NCBI GenBank assembly: GCA_002839205.1 | Contig: PGXP01000020.1 | Span: 1 to 17,631, forward strand | Length of the DNA stretch: 17,631 nt | From: Spirochaetae bacterium HGW-Spirochaetae-9 | Lineage (GTDB): Bacteria; Spirochaetota; Spirochaetia; Treponematales; Rectinemataceae | Direction: 5' to 3' | Shown: in pieces, positions 8,852 through 15,647 of the stretch | Layout of the letters: each line of letters begins with the position of its first letter | Position numbering within the stretch: position 1 is the first letter of the stretch | Position numbers and translations under genes: made by a program | Notes under the pieces: generated by a model | The model's input: only the letters and a program-made list of their open reading frames with translations | Told to the model about the DNA's origin: nothing | Databases searched by the model: none

Positions 8852-9992
8852 CTTGTGCCTCCTTTGTCCTATACACGATGGTGCCTGTACGGAAATCGAT
8901 CTCTTCGATCTTTTCCGCGCCCTGTCTGCCGGCGAGAATATCCAGGACCAGCAAGGCTGATCCCAGGCTCGCTTTCGTGAGTCGCGCCGACATTCGGATA
9001 GGAACCGATTTTCCGGAGGGGAAGAGGAGAAGTTCCGCTTCGGAATCGGATATTTTTTCAATCTTGATCTCCGAGAAAGCCTCAAGAGGCGAAGGAGCCT
9101 CTTTCGACAATCCGGCTATGTCGCCCAGAAGGGGCCGCAGATATTCGGGCAATCGCTGACCGGGCAAAAAACGCTCGAAGCGAATGCCTGAAAGGACGGG
9201 CAGCTTGCCCGTCATGGCGATGGAATCCATAAAGGCAAAGGCCACGCCGTCGGCGTCGATAGCCACCGATTTTGTGCCGATTTCCTCGTTCACGAGGACG
9301 CAGGCGACAGCCTTTCTTTCGACGAGGTCCACGACGAGTTTGTCGGGGAATACACGGCGCACGTTGGCTTCGGCGATTTTTGGATTTGTAAGGATGCGCC
9401 CTTCCATGGCGGGGATGTCGGCGTTCACCAGATTGATCTCCGGTGTCAACGCGAGAGCCTCGGTTATTTCCTTCTCCGTCGTATTCGCCATGCCCGATAC
9501 CGACACCTTGTTTACGCGCGTCACTTCGGGGACGGAAAAATAGAGCCCTGTCCCCACGGCGACGAGGAGGACGAAGGCAATGGCAAGCTTGGCATTGTCG
9601 CCGATGCGTTTACCGTCTTTTTTGATTGCCTGCCGCTCGCGTTCCGCCAAGGTTTTGGCTATGGATGCGGCTTTCTGGTCGTAGAGTTTATGCGGCTTCA
9701 GCCTGGAACGAGCCGGTTCGTCGGCATCATGTCTGATATTTGTCTTTTCGCCATGTCGTGGCGTCGTAGGGGCGAGGCTCCGCGCAAAGGGGCGGATCGT
9801 TCCTCCGGCTGCGCCGGCATAGCCCGCGGCACCGGCGATGCCCGTCTCGCGCCGCATCGTGCTCCGCTCCAGATACGACAGTGCGCCGCTTTTCCTTGAC
9901 CTGTCGAGAGCCTGGGCGCTGGATGCCTTATCCAGCCCTTCAGCCTTCTTCGGCTCGGCATGGCGCTTTATCGCCGACAGAAGTTCAGCCAT
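8844..9992 (-). CDS. ftsQ: FtsQ/DivIB, divisome POTRA protein
   Basis: Bitopic protein that, with FtsL and a FtsB-like partner, regulates septal peptidoglycan synthesis. A single membrane segment lies at about 135-153 (LAIAFVLLVAVGTGLYF). A POTRA domain follows, from VNKVSVSGMANTTEKEI to NPKIAEANVRRVFPDKLVVD, and then the beta domain (VERKAVACVL, VAIDADGVAF). The first 134 or so residues are cytoplasmic, charged and partly low-complexity (GIAGAAGYAGAAGG near 51-64); E. coli FtsQ has a far shorter tail. The ATG at 9992 is preceded by ggagga and overlaps the ftsW stop by 8 bases. The open frame extends to 10049, but that part lies wholly inside ftsW and lacks a site. Total length is 382 aa. Confidence 0.92.
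   Translation of the reverse strand: MAELLSAIKRHAEPKKAEGLDKASSAQALDRSRKSGALSYLERSTMRRETGIAGAAGYAGAAGGTIRPFARSLAPTTPRHGEKTNIRHDADEPARSRLKPHKLYDQKAASIAKTLAERERQAIKKDGKRIGDNAKLAIAFVLLVAVGTGLYFSVPEVTRVNKVSVSGMANTTEKEITEALALTPEINLVNADIPAMEGRILTNPKIAEANVRRVFPDKLVVDLVERKAVACVLVNEEIGTKSVAIDADGVAFAFMDSIAMTGKLPVLSGIRFERFLPGQRLPEYLRPLLGDIAGLSKEAPSPLEAFSEIKIEKISDSEAELLLFPSGKSVPIRMSARLTKASLGSALLVLDILAGRQGAEKIEEIDFRTGTIVYRTKEAQAD
8849..8865 (-). promoter_or_regulatory. Strong ribosome-binding site ahead of a CTG start (ftsA)
   Basis: Minus-strand reading shows aaaggagg (8865-8858), 6 bases, then CTG (8851-8849) and codons for TDTFIVGLDIG. The site lies within the last codons of ftsQ, whose stop is at 8846-8844. 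Perfect Shine-Dalgarno spacing plus homology of the very next residues to the FtsA N-terminus make CTG the likely initiator. Initiation at CTG is rare in bacteria. Confidence 0.7.
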
Positions 9993-11166
9993 TGTACTTT
10001 CCTCCAGACGATTCGGCAGCAATCGGTGCAGCAACAGCAGAGAATCCATTATCCTTGAGGGCGTTCATAATCAGGCCGCCGGCCAGGGCAGTGGAGAGCA
10101 GAGAGGAACCCCCGGCCGAAAAGAAGGGAAGCGCGATGCCGGTGGCGGGCAGAAAGCCCGATACGACACCGAGATTCACGAGGAACTGCAGCGAAAGGAG
10201 GCTTAGCAGGCCCATAGCAAGGAGGTAGCGAAAACCTTCCGTCCCTCTTGTGGCGCGCACCACGGCGACGACAAGAAAAATCCAGCAGCCGAAGATCGCA
10301 ACGACGCCGAGGAGTCCTGTCTCCTCGGCAAAGGCCGCGAATACGAAATCGGATTGTATCGCCGGGATGGAGCTGAGCTTTCGCGTTCCAAGACCGAGCC
10401 CCTTGCCCCAGAGCCCGCCCGACATGATGGCCCGGATCGAGTTATGCACCTGGTAGTTCATTCCATGTGCATCATATTCGGGGATGATGAAGCCCAGCAC
10501 GCGAATGAGGCGGTATTCCGATGTCGCCACCATGAGGATGGCGGCGGGAATGGCGAGAAGGAGGGTTCCGGAGAAGAAACGCAATGGCGTACCGGCGAAC
10601 CAGAATACGGAGAGGCCGGCGACGAGAGCCAGCATCGAAGTGGAAAAATCATCCTGGAGATAGATAGTGAGGCAGCCGAGAATTATGATCATGAAGGGGA
10701 ATATCGCCTCACCGGCGGATTTCCTGATAGCCAGGCTTTTCTTGTCGAGAATATGGGCGGCATAGATGAGGCTGATCGGCTTCCAGAGCTCGGAAGGCTG
10801 AAAATTCGTGAAATAGAGGTTGATCCAGCGCCTTCCTCCGTTGATCTCCACGCCAAGGCCAGGGATAAAAGGAAGCAGGAGGGACAGGAGGGAGGCGAAA
10901 ACGAGGGGGCCGGCCAGAAGCCGCAGCTTGCCCAGGGGAAACCTGGAGGCAAGAACGAAGACGCCGATGGCAGGAATCAGGAAGAGGGCCTGGCGCAGCG
11001 CAAAATAATCGGCACTCTTGTCCATTCGTATGGCATAGCCTGCCGAGGCTGACCACATGGCGACAAAGCCTATCACGGCGAGAGCGGCGAATGATCCGAC
11101 GAATCCCGTTTCGGGGTGGCGGATTGTCCTGCTGCCCGCCTGCATTTGATCCAGTACTTTCATCAT
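9985..11166 (-). CDS. ftsW: FtsW, SEDS-family septal peptidoglycan glycosyltransferase
   Basis: Polytopic SEDS protein that polymerises lipid II at the septum together with a class B penicillin-binding protein. The 393 aa contain about ten hydrophobic segments. The family block GVEINGGRRWINLYF, then FQPSELWKP, lies at about 105-130. The large-loop signature starts near MNYQVHNSIRAIMSGGLWG, continues as KGLGLGTRKLSSIPAIQSDF and is followed by AEETGLLGV. The end has LPFFSAGGSSLLSTALAGG. RodA has the same fold; the position between mraY and ftsQ favours FtsW. Two adjacent ATGs (11166 and 11163) could start it, 2-5 bases after the mraY stop, with only a weak ribosome-binding site, so coupling to mraY translation is likely. 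The cognate ftsI is not in this window. Confidence 0.95.
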   Translation of the reverse strand: MMKVLDQMQAGSRTIRHPETGFVGSFAALAVIGFVAMWSASAGYAIRMDKSADYFALRQALFLIPAIGVFVLASRFPLGKLRLLAGPLVFASLLSLLLPFIPGLGVEINGGRRWINLYFTNFQPSELWKPISLIYAAHILDKKSLAIRKSAGEAIFPFMIIILGCLTIYLQDDFSTSMLALVAGLSVFWFAGTPLRFFSGTLLLAIPAAILMVATSEYRLIRVLGFIIPEYDAHGMNYQVHNSIRAIMSGGLWGKGLGLGTRKLSSIPAIQSDFVFAAFAEETGLLGVVAIFGCWIFLVVAVVRATRGTEGFRYLLAMGLLSLLSLQFLVNLGVVSGFLPATGIALPFFSAGGSSLLSTALAGGLIMNALKDNGFSAVAAPIAAESSGGKYNG

Positions 11167-11170
11167 CAGC

Positions 11171-12221
11171 CTACTGTATCTTCAAGGTAGAGAGCGCCAG
11201 CAAAGCGAACATGCCGCCCAGTATCCAAAAACGGACGACAACCTTGGTTTCCTTCAGTCCAGCAAGCTCAAAATGATGGTGAAGAGGAGCCATGCGGAAC
11301 AGGCGCTTGCCCTTCGTAGTTTTAAAGTAGAGAACCTGGAGCATCACTGAACCGAGTTCCATGACAAAGACGCCGCCGATGAGGAGGAGGAGGATTTCCT
11401 TTTTGACGATCAGGGAGAGAACGCCTAGGACACCACCCAGGGAAAGGGAACCGGCGTCACCCATGAAAACCTCGGCCGGATGGGAGTTGAACCACAGAAA
11501 ACCGGTGCAGCCTCCGAGAAGGGCAAAATTGAAGACTGTCAGCTCACCGGCGCCTTTCACATAGGGAATCTTGAGGTAGCCAGCCCAGTCGGCTCGGCCG
11601 CTCACATAGGTGAGGATGGAAAAGGCGATGATCGCCATGATGACAAGGCCCGTCGCCAGACCATCAAGACCATCCGTAATGTTGACGGCATTGGACCAGG
11701 CAGTGACATAGATCATGGCGACAGGCACCCAGAAAATACCCAGATCGAGGATATAGGTCTTGAAAAAGGGGATATATATCTTCGTCGTGCTTTCACCACC
11801 GATAAAATAAAGCCCCACCACGACGACCATCGAGACAAGGAACTGCATGGAGAGCTTTTTGATCGGTGAGAGTCCGTCCGAATTGCGCTTTTTAATCTTG
11901 AGCAGGTCGTCGGCCGTTCCGATGGCGCGTGAGGGGGTTGCGCACATCCTGCCAGAGCATGACGGAGACGGCTACCCCGACGATGATGAGAATGCCGCCC
12001 ATAGTGGGAGTACCGACTTTCGCGAGGTGGCTCTCCGGACCATCCTGCCGCACCGACTGTCCAAACTTTAGAACCCTCAGCCTTCTGATCACGGCAGGCC
12101 CAAAAAGAAAAACGATGAGGAGGGCCGTGATGGCAGCATAGGCCGAGCGGAAGGTCAGATAGCGGAAGATATTTAAGGGAGAAAAATATTTTACGAGCGG
12201 CAGCAGCAGTTCACGAAGCAT
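11171..12221 (-). pseudogene. mraY: MraY, phospho-MurNAc-pentapeptide translocase, disrupted by a frameshift/deletion
   Basis: Transfers phospho-MurNAc-pentapeptide to undecaprenyl phosphate to make lipid I. The 5' part (from ATG 12221) reads [20 protein letters not shown], then [27 protein letters not shown] and VRNPLT, but then runs to a stop at 11892. The remainder is in another frame, from about 11933: [20 protein letters not shown], then NITDGLDGLATG, FMGDAGSLSLGG and APLHHHFELAGLKE to the stop at 11171. The catalytic Asp pair (ADDLLK), TDGLDG and HHH motifs are intact. Relative to E. coli MraY, the stretch between the residues NP and IGFxDD is about 32 bases short, which both shifts the frame and removes most of a membrane helix. 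The total is 1051 bases; adding 32 gives 1083, exactly 360 codons plus stop. The gene is expected to be essential, so a sequence or assembly error is likely. Confidence 0.9.
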
Positions 12222-13686
12222 GGGCAGCCCCCTTCTTTGCACGGTCTCCCTGGATCAATGCGGCAGGGATTGCCCAGCCTTCGGCGAAAAGCGCATCGGT
12301 GAATCGCTCGAGGGCAAGGCCGCGTGAAGCCTTTGCCAGAACGAGATCTCCATCCTTCAAGTAGGCGAATACAGCCGATATGAGCGATTCAATGTCATTG
12401 GTATGGAAGCAATACTTTTCCGGCGCCATCGAATGCGCGGCACGATAACTCATTTCCGCCTCTTCCCCGAAGAAAAAGAGACCATCGGCGGCGGAGGACG
12501 CCGCCCTCGTTCCCATCGCACTGTGCTCGCTTTCGGATGTTTCGCCCAGCTCCCGCATCGAGCCCAGGACGTAGATTTTGCGGCCTCCGGACTCGACGGA
12601 ATCGCAGAGATCGATGGCGGCAGCGACAGAATCGGGGTTGGCGTTATAGCAGTCTCTGACGAGGGAAATTCTGCCCTCAAAAATCTCAGAACGCCCGAAA
12701 AGGGGTTTTACCGAGGAAAGGCCGCCTGCTGCGAGCGCAGGTGAAATTTTCAGTTCTGCGGCTATGGAGAGGGCGGCACAAGCATTGAGAAGGTTGTGCC
12801 TTCCAGGGAGAGGGAAAAGGATTGTCTGATCGAACCAGGCCAGGCTCCATCCGGCGAGGCCCAGGCTGTGGTATTCACGCAGACCTGCCGTGCTTCTGCA
12901 GCCAAACTCCGCAATCTTTCCATTGACTCCGGCCGCAAGGAATTCTTTGTAGGAATCTTCTTCCCAGACAAACCCCGTCTGGCGGCCATCGAAGCGCGAA
13001 AAAATCGTCTTCTTTTCGGCGGCGATGCCGTCCCTTGAGCCGATCATGCCGATATGGGCGGTACCGATGTTGGTGATGACGGCGATATCGGGCTCATAGA
13101 TCGAAACCAGCTCTTCCATCTCGCCCTTCCTGTTCATGCCCATCTCGAAAACTCCCACCTTGTGGGAGGGTTCGATGGTGAACATGGCCAGTGCGAGGCC
13201 GATATCGGAATTGAGATTGCCTTCGTTCACGATGAGGCTGTCTGAAGAAAATGCAGGTGCCAGGGCTGCTGCGATGCATTCTTTGGTCGTCGTCTTTCCC
13301 GAGGATCCGGTTACGCCAATGCGCAGGAGGTTTTTCATCCTGCGGCGGTGTTCGCGGGCGAGTGCCTGAAGGCCGGCCAGTGGCGAATCAACAAAAATGA
13401 CGCAGGATCCACCCAGCCCGGAAGCGGGCAATCCCGCAAGCAACATTTCTTTTTTGTCAGCATCGGCGAGTATGCACGCCGAACCTTGCGCGAGGGCTGC
13501 TCCTATGTAGTCGTGACCATCAACATTCTCGCCGGGAAGTGCGACGAAGAGCGAACCAGCGCCTGCTTTCCGCGAATCGACAACGACGTTGTCAATGACC
13601 GCCTGCAGATTTCCCTTGCAGGCTCCCCCAATCATGCCGGCAGCCTCGCCGGCGGTGAAAAGCATGCTTCGAGAGGCTTCAGTCAT
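12211..13686 (-). CDS. murF: MurF, UDP-MurNAc-tripeptide--D-Ala-D-Ala ligase
   Basis: ATP-dependent cytoplasmic ligase that adds D-Ala-D-Ala to complete the UDP-MurNAc-pentapeptide used by MraY. Of its 491 aa, the N-terminal domain carries [20 protein letters not shown] (35-54), the central Mur ligase domain has the P-loop [14 protein letters not shown] (123-136), [13 protein letters not shown] and [10 protein letters not shown], and [12 protein letters not shown] is the family HN motif. The C-terminal domain has [10 protein letters not shown]. The usual KGSR motif near the end reads KASR (about 452-455). I chose ATG at 13686, which has a G-rich site (gggggtgga) and overlaps the ftsL stop; GTG at 13695 is possible and would add three residues. 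The 3' end overlaps mraY by 11 bases. Confidence 0.96.
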   Translation of the reverse strand: MTEASRSMLFTAGEAAGMIGGACKGNLQAVIDNVVVDSRKAGAGSLFVALPGENVDGHDYIGAALAQGSACILADADKKEMLLAGLPASGLGGSCVIFVDSPLAGLQALAREHRRRMKNLLRIGVTGSSGKTTTKECIAAALAPAFSSDSLIVNEGNLNSDIGLALAMFTIEPSHKVGVFEMGMNRKGEMEELVSIYEPDIAVITNIGTAHIGMIGSRDGIAAEKKTIFSRFDGRQTGFVWEEDSYKEFLAAGVNGKIAEFGCRSTAGLREYHSLGLAGWSLAWFDQTILFPLPGRHNLLNACAALSIAAELKISPALAAGGLSSVKPLFGRSEIFEGRISLVRDCYNANPDSVAAAIDLCDSVESGGRKIYVLGSMRELGETSESEHSAMGTRAASSAADGLFFFGEEAEMSYRAAHSMAPEKYCFHTNDIESLISAVFAYLKDGDLVLAKASRGLALERFTDALFAEGWAIPAALIQGDRAKKGAAHAS

Positions 13687-14029
13687 GGCTTCCACCCCCG
13701 GTCTTCCCGGCTGAACTCAAGGGGATGCCCTGGGAACCGACAGAACGTGCGGGGCTTTTTTCGGACGGCACCAGGAGTATTCTCAGTTTTTCTTCCGGGA
13801 GGGCTTTTTTGAGGCCAAGACGGGTGGCCATGGCTTCTGTCCTCTCCCGGCTGGAAAGAAGGGCTATCTCTGCCTCGATCTTGCGGTTTTCGGCGATCCA
13901 GGTTTCCTGCTCGGCTTCAAGAGCCCTGGCCCTGGCTCTCAGGTCCACAAAACGGCTGGATTGCCATGCCATACCCAAAGCGAAGAGACCAGCGAGTATC
14001 ATGAGGGTCCAGAAACGTCCCAGCCTCAT
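13679..14029 (-). CDS. ftsL: FtsL-like bitopic division protein
   Basis: Small membrane protein of 116 aa expected to pair with FtsQ and a FtsB/DivIC partner at the division site. It has a short cytoplasmic head (MRLGR), one membrane segment (FWTLMILAGLFALGMAW, about 6-22), then a periplasmic coiled coil (LRARARALEAEQETWIAENR followed by KIEAEIALLSS). A basic, Pro/Ser-rich tail follows. Sequence conservation in this family is poor, so the call rests on topology and on the position between rsmH and murF, where ftsL always lies. The ATG at 14029 overlaps the rsmH stop as ATGA; the frame extends further upstream only inside rsmH. Confidence 0.8.
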   Translation of the reverse strand: MRLGRFWTLMILAGLFALGMAWQSSRFVDLRARARALEAEQETWIAENRKIEAEIALLSSRERTEAMATRLGLKKALPEEKLRILLVPSEKSPARSVGSQGIPLSSAGKTGGGSHD

Positions 14030-14955
14030 GATGCTCTCCCGGAAGGAGCGCGCAGGGCGCGCAGCTTGGCCGATCGGGAAGGAGGATTTGAGGCGCATTC
14101 CTCTTCGCTGGGAATACGCGGTGTCTTGTATATCTCCAGATAGCCCTTATTCCTGCCATAATCGCGGCATAGAAGCTTGGCGATGCGGTCTTCAAGGGAG
14201 TGAAAGGAGATGACGGCGAGAATTCCACCGGGCGCAAGCATCGGCGCGGCCAGGGCGAGGGCTTTCTCTTCCCTCTCGAGTTCGCCGTTCACCTTGATGC
14301 GCAAGGCCTGAAATGTTCGGGTTGCGGGATGTATCCTTCCGTAACGATAGGACGAGGGCACGGCGCCGGCGATGATGGAGGCGAGTGCCTTGGATGTCCT
14401 GACGGGGGCATGTCTGCGCGATTCGACGATAGCCTTGGCTATCTGCCTCGAAAAGCGTTCCTCGCCAAACTGGTAGATGATGTCGGCGAGTTCGCTCTCC
14501 TTAAGCTTGTTGACGAGATCGTAGGCGGAAACTTCGAGATCGGGAGAAAAGCGCATGTCGAGCGGTTCGTCGTTTGCAAAGGAAAAGCCCCTGCCCGAAT
14601 CGATATAATGATGAGTCGAGACGCCCAGATCGAACAATATAAAGTCAGGCTTCCTGAAACCGGGTTCAGCAGGCAAGGCAGCCAGAACTTCGTCGAAATA
14701 CCCCGGGCGAACTTCCAGCCTGTCGGAAAAAGGGGCTAGCCGCTTGGCCGAACGCTCGCGGGCTTCGGGATCGGCATCGATGCCGACATAATAGGCTTCG
14801 GATCCTGAGAGGATAGCTTCAGCATGGCCGCCGGCACCCAGGGTGCAGTCGACGACAAGGGCGTCGGACTTTTGCAGCATCGTGAAGAGCTCGATAATTT
14901 CGGTGAGCATCACGGGTACGTGCAGTTCCTGGGCCAAACCCTCCTGCATAGCCAT
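14026..14955 (-). CDS. rsmH: RsmH (MraW), 16S rRNA m4C1402 methyltransferase
   Basis: SAM-dependent enzyme that N4-methylates C1402 in the ribosomal P site. The 309 aa show ELHVPVMLTEIIELF at the start, motif I VVDCTLGAGGHAEAIL (34-49), FDLGVSTHHYIDSGRGFSFA, LDMRFSPD, LADIIYQFGEERFSRQIAKA, PATRTFQALRIKVNGELE and the terminal ISFHSLEDRIAK, in the order usual for this family. I chose ATG at 14955, 8 bases after the mraZ stop; ATG at 14949 is an alternative and the ribosome-binding site is weak, so coupling to mraZ is likely. The open frame runs back to 15285, but that part overlaps mraZ and has no family resemblance. Confidence 0.96.
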   Translation of the reverse strand: MAMQEGLAQELHVPVMLTEIIELFTMLQKSDALVVDCTLGAGGHAEAILSGSEAYYVGIDADPEARERSAKRLAPFSDRLEVRPGYFDEVLAALPAEPGFRKPDFILFDLGVSTHHYIDSGRGFSFANDEPLDMRFSPDLEVSAYDLVNKLKESELADIIYQFGEERFSRQIAKAIVESRRHAPVRTSKALASIIAGAVPSSYRYGRIHPATRTFQALRIKVNGELEREEKALALAAPMLAPGGILAVISFHSLEDRIAKLLCRDYGRNKGYLEIYKTPRIPSEEECASNPPSRSAKLRALRAPSGRAS

Positions 14956-14963
14956 CCCGACGC

Positions 14964-15407
14964 CTAAAGCGTCAGGCCTCCGAGTTCTTCGGCAGCACTG
15001 AGGAATTCGTCCTTGTTGTCTTCGAGATATTTCCTGTATTCGTCGGCGCTCCAGATTTCTATGTATTTGGAAATACCCAGAATGACGCACTCGCGCGATA
15101 AGCCAGCCCACTCTCGCAGGCTCTGAGGGATTGAAATCCTGCCAAGCCTGTCGATCTCGACTTCCTGAGCTGGAGCAATGATCCTGCGCTGGACCAGACG
15201 GGATTTTGCCTGGAAGAGACTCGTGCTCGCCATGAGTTTCTGCGAAAGTTCCTGCCATTGCTGAGGAGGAAAGAGCCAGAGGCATTGATCGACACCCTGA
15301 GTGAGGACGAGTTCGATGCCTGGCAGCTCGCTTCGCATGCGCGCCGGAAGGGAGAGTCGTCCTTTTTCGTCCAGTGTGTTCCTGAACTCGCCAGTCAGTA
15401 TACTCAT
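14964..15407 (-). CDS. mraZ: MraZ, transcriptional regulator of the dcw cluster
   Basis: DNA-binding protein with two AbrB-like (SpoVT-AbrB) half domains that forms a ring and binds short direct repeats ahead of its own operon. The two signature loops are seen as LDEKGRLSLPARMR (11-24) and IDRLGRISIPQSLREW in the second half. It has 147 aa, normal for the family. It starts at ATG 15407 (MSILTGEFRNTLDEKGR); the extra open frame upstream lacks an ATG and lies in the operator. The start codon is inside the last of four 10-bp repeats described separately, so auto-repression is likely. First gene of the long transcript, followed by rsmH after 8 bases. Confidence 0.96.
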   Translation of the reverse strand: MSILTGEFRNTLDEKGRLSLPARMRSELPGIELVLTQGVDQCLWLFPPQQWQELSQKLMASTSLFQAKSRLVQRRIIAPAQEVEIDRLGRISIPQSLREWAGLSRECVILGISKYIEIWSADEYRKYLEDNKDEFLSAAEELGGLTL

Positions 15408-15442
15408 TCCACTATTTCCTACTATTTCCCACAATTTACCAC
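15403..15442 (-). promoter_or_regulatory. Four tandem 10-bp boxes, putative MraZ operator
   Basis: Read on the minus strand, four consecutive decamers follow one another: GTGGTAAATT, GTGGGAAATA, GTAGGAAATA and GTGGAATGAG. The spacing is exactly one helical turn. Known MraZ operators, for example in E. coli, are TGGGN repeats with 5-base spacers, the same 10-base period. The array starts just downstream of the predicted transcription start and its last unit contains the mraZ start codon; the ribosome-binding AGGA lies in the third unit. Confidence 0.75.
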
Positions 15443-15451
15443 TACACCTTC

Positions 15452-15479
15452 ATTCTACCCTCTAAATGATTACTGTCAA
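15452..15479 (-). promoter_or_regulatory. Sigma-70 type promoter of the mraZ-hslU transcript
   Basis: Minus strand: TTGACA at 15479-15474 (perfect -35), a 16-bp spacer, and TAGAAT at 15457-15452 (5 of 6 matches to the -10). Transcription should begin near 15445, giving a leader of about 38 bases. An AT-rich stretch with an A tract lies upstream (about 15510-15520) and could act as an UP element. The -35 overlaps a short palindrome, TCAAC-GAA-GTTGA (15476-15488). The region is the only clearly promoter-like spacer ahead of mraZ. Confidence 0.8.
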
Positions 15480-15583
15480 CGAAGTTGAAGGGAAAAGAAT
15501 AGACAGAAACAATATTTTTTCGCAAATAGACTACACTAATGTATAGGTATCGCAGGATATGCGGTTTTTAGAGGTTTACCGAA

Positions 15584-15613
15584 CCGTATTGGGGCAGGGA
15601 AAGGCGAATACGG
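15584..15613. repeat. Inverted repeat, 7-bp arms (CCGTATT / AATACGG)
   Basis: Arms at 15584-15590 and 15607-15613 flank a 16-base purine-rich loop (plus strand), about 35 bases past the stop of the HD-domain gene. It could be part of a terminator for that gene, but no T run directly follows on the minus strand, so it is not a canonical intrinsic terminator. It may instead be a protein-binding site or chance. Apart from this and the mraZ promoter, I see nothing in the spacer 15408-15647. Confidence 0.35.
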
Positions 15614-15647
15614 ACTCCGTTACGTTACAAGGCGCCGATGAAAAGCG

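Noticed and set aside
8852..9085. N-terminal extension of the ftsA open frame up to 9085
   Set aside because: It overlaps ftsQ fully, has no homology to FtsA, and the strong ribosome-binding site sits just before the CTG at 8851.
11892..11947. Programmed ribosomal frameshift in mraY
   Set aside because: A frame change alone would not restore the roughly 11 missing residues of the membrane helix, and I see no convincing slippery site with a stimulatory structure; deletion or assembly error explains both defects.
14956..15285. N-terminal extension of the rsmH open frame up to 15285
   Set aside because: It lies inside mraZ in another frame and does not resemble RsmH, which normally starts a few residues before HVPVML.
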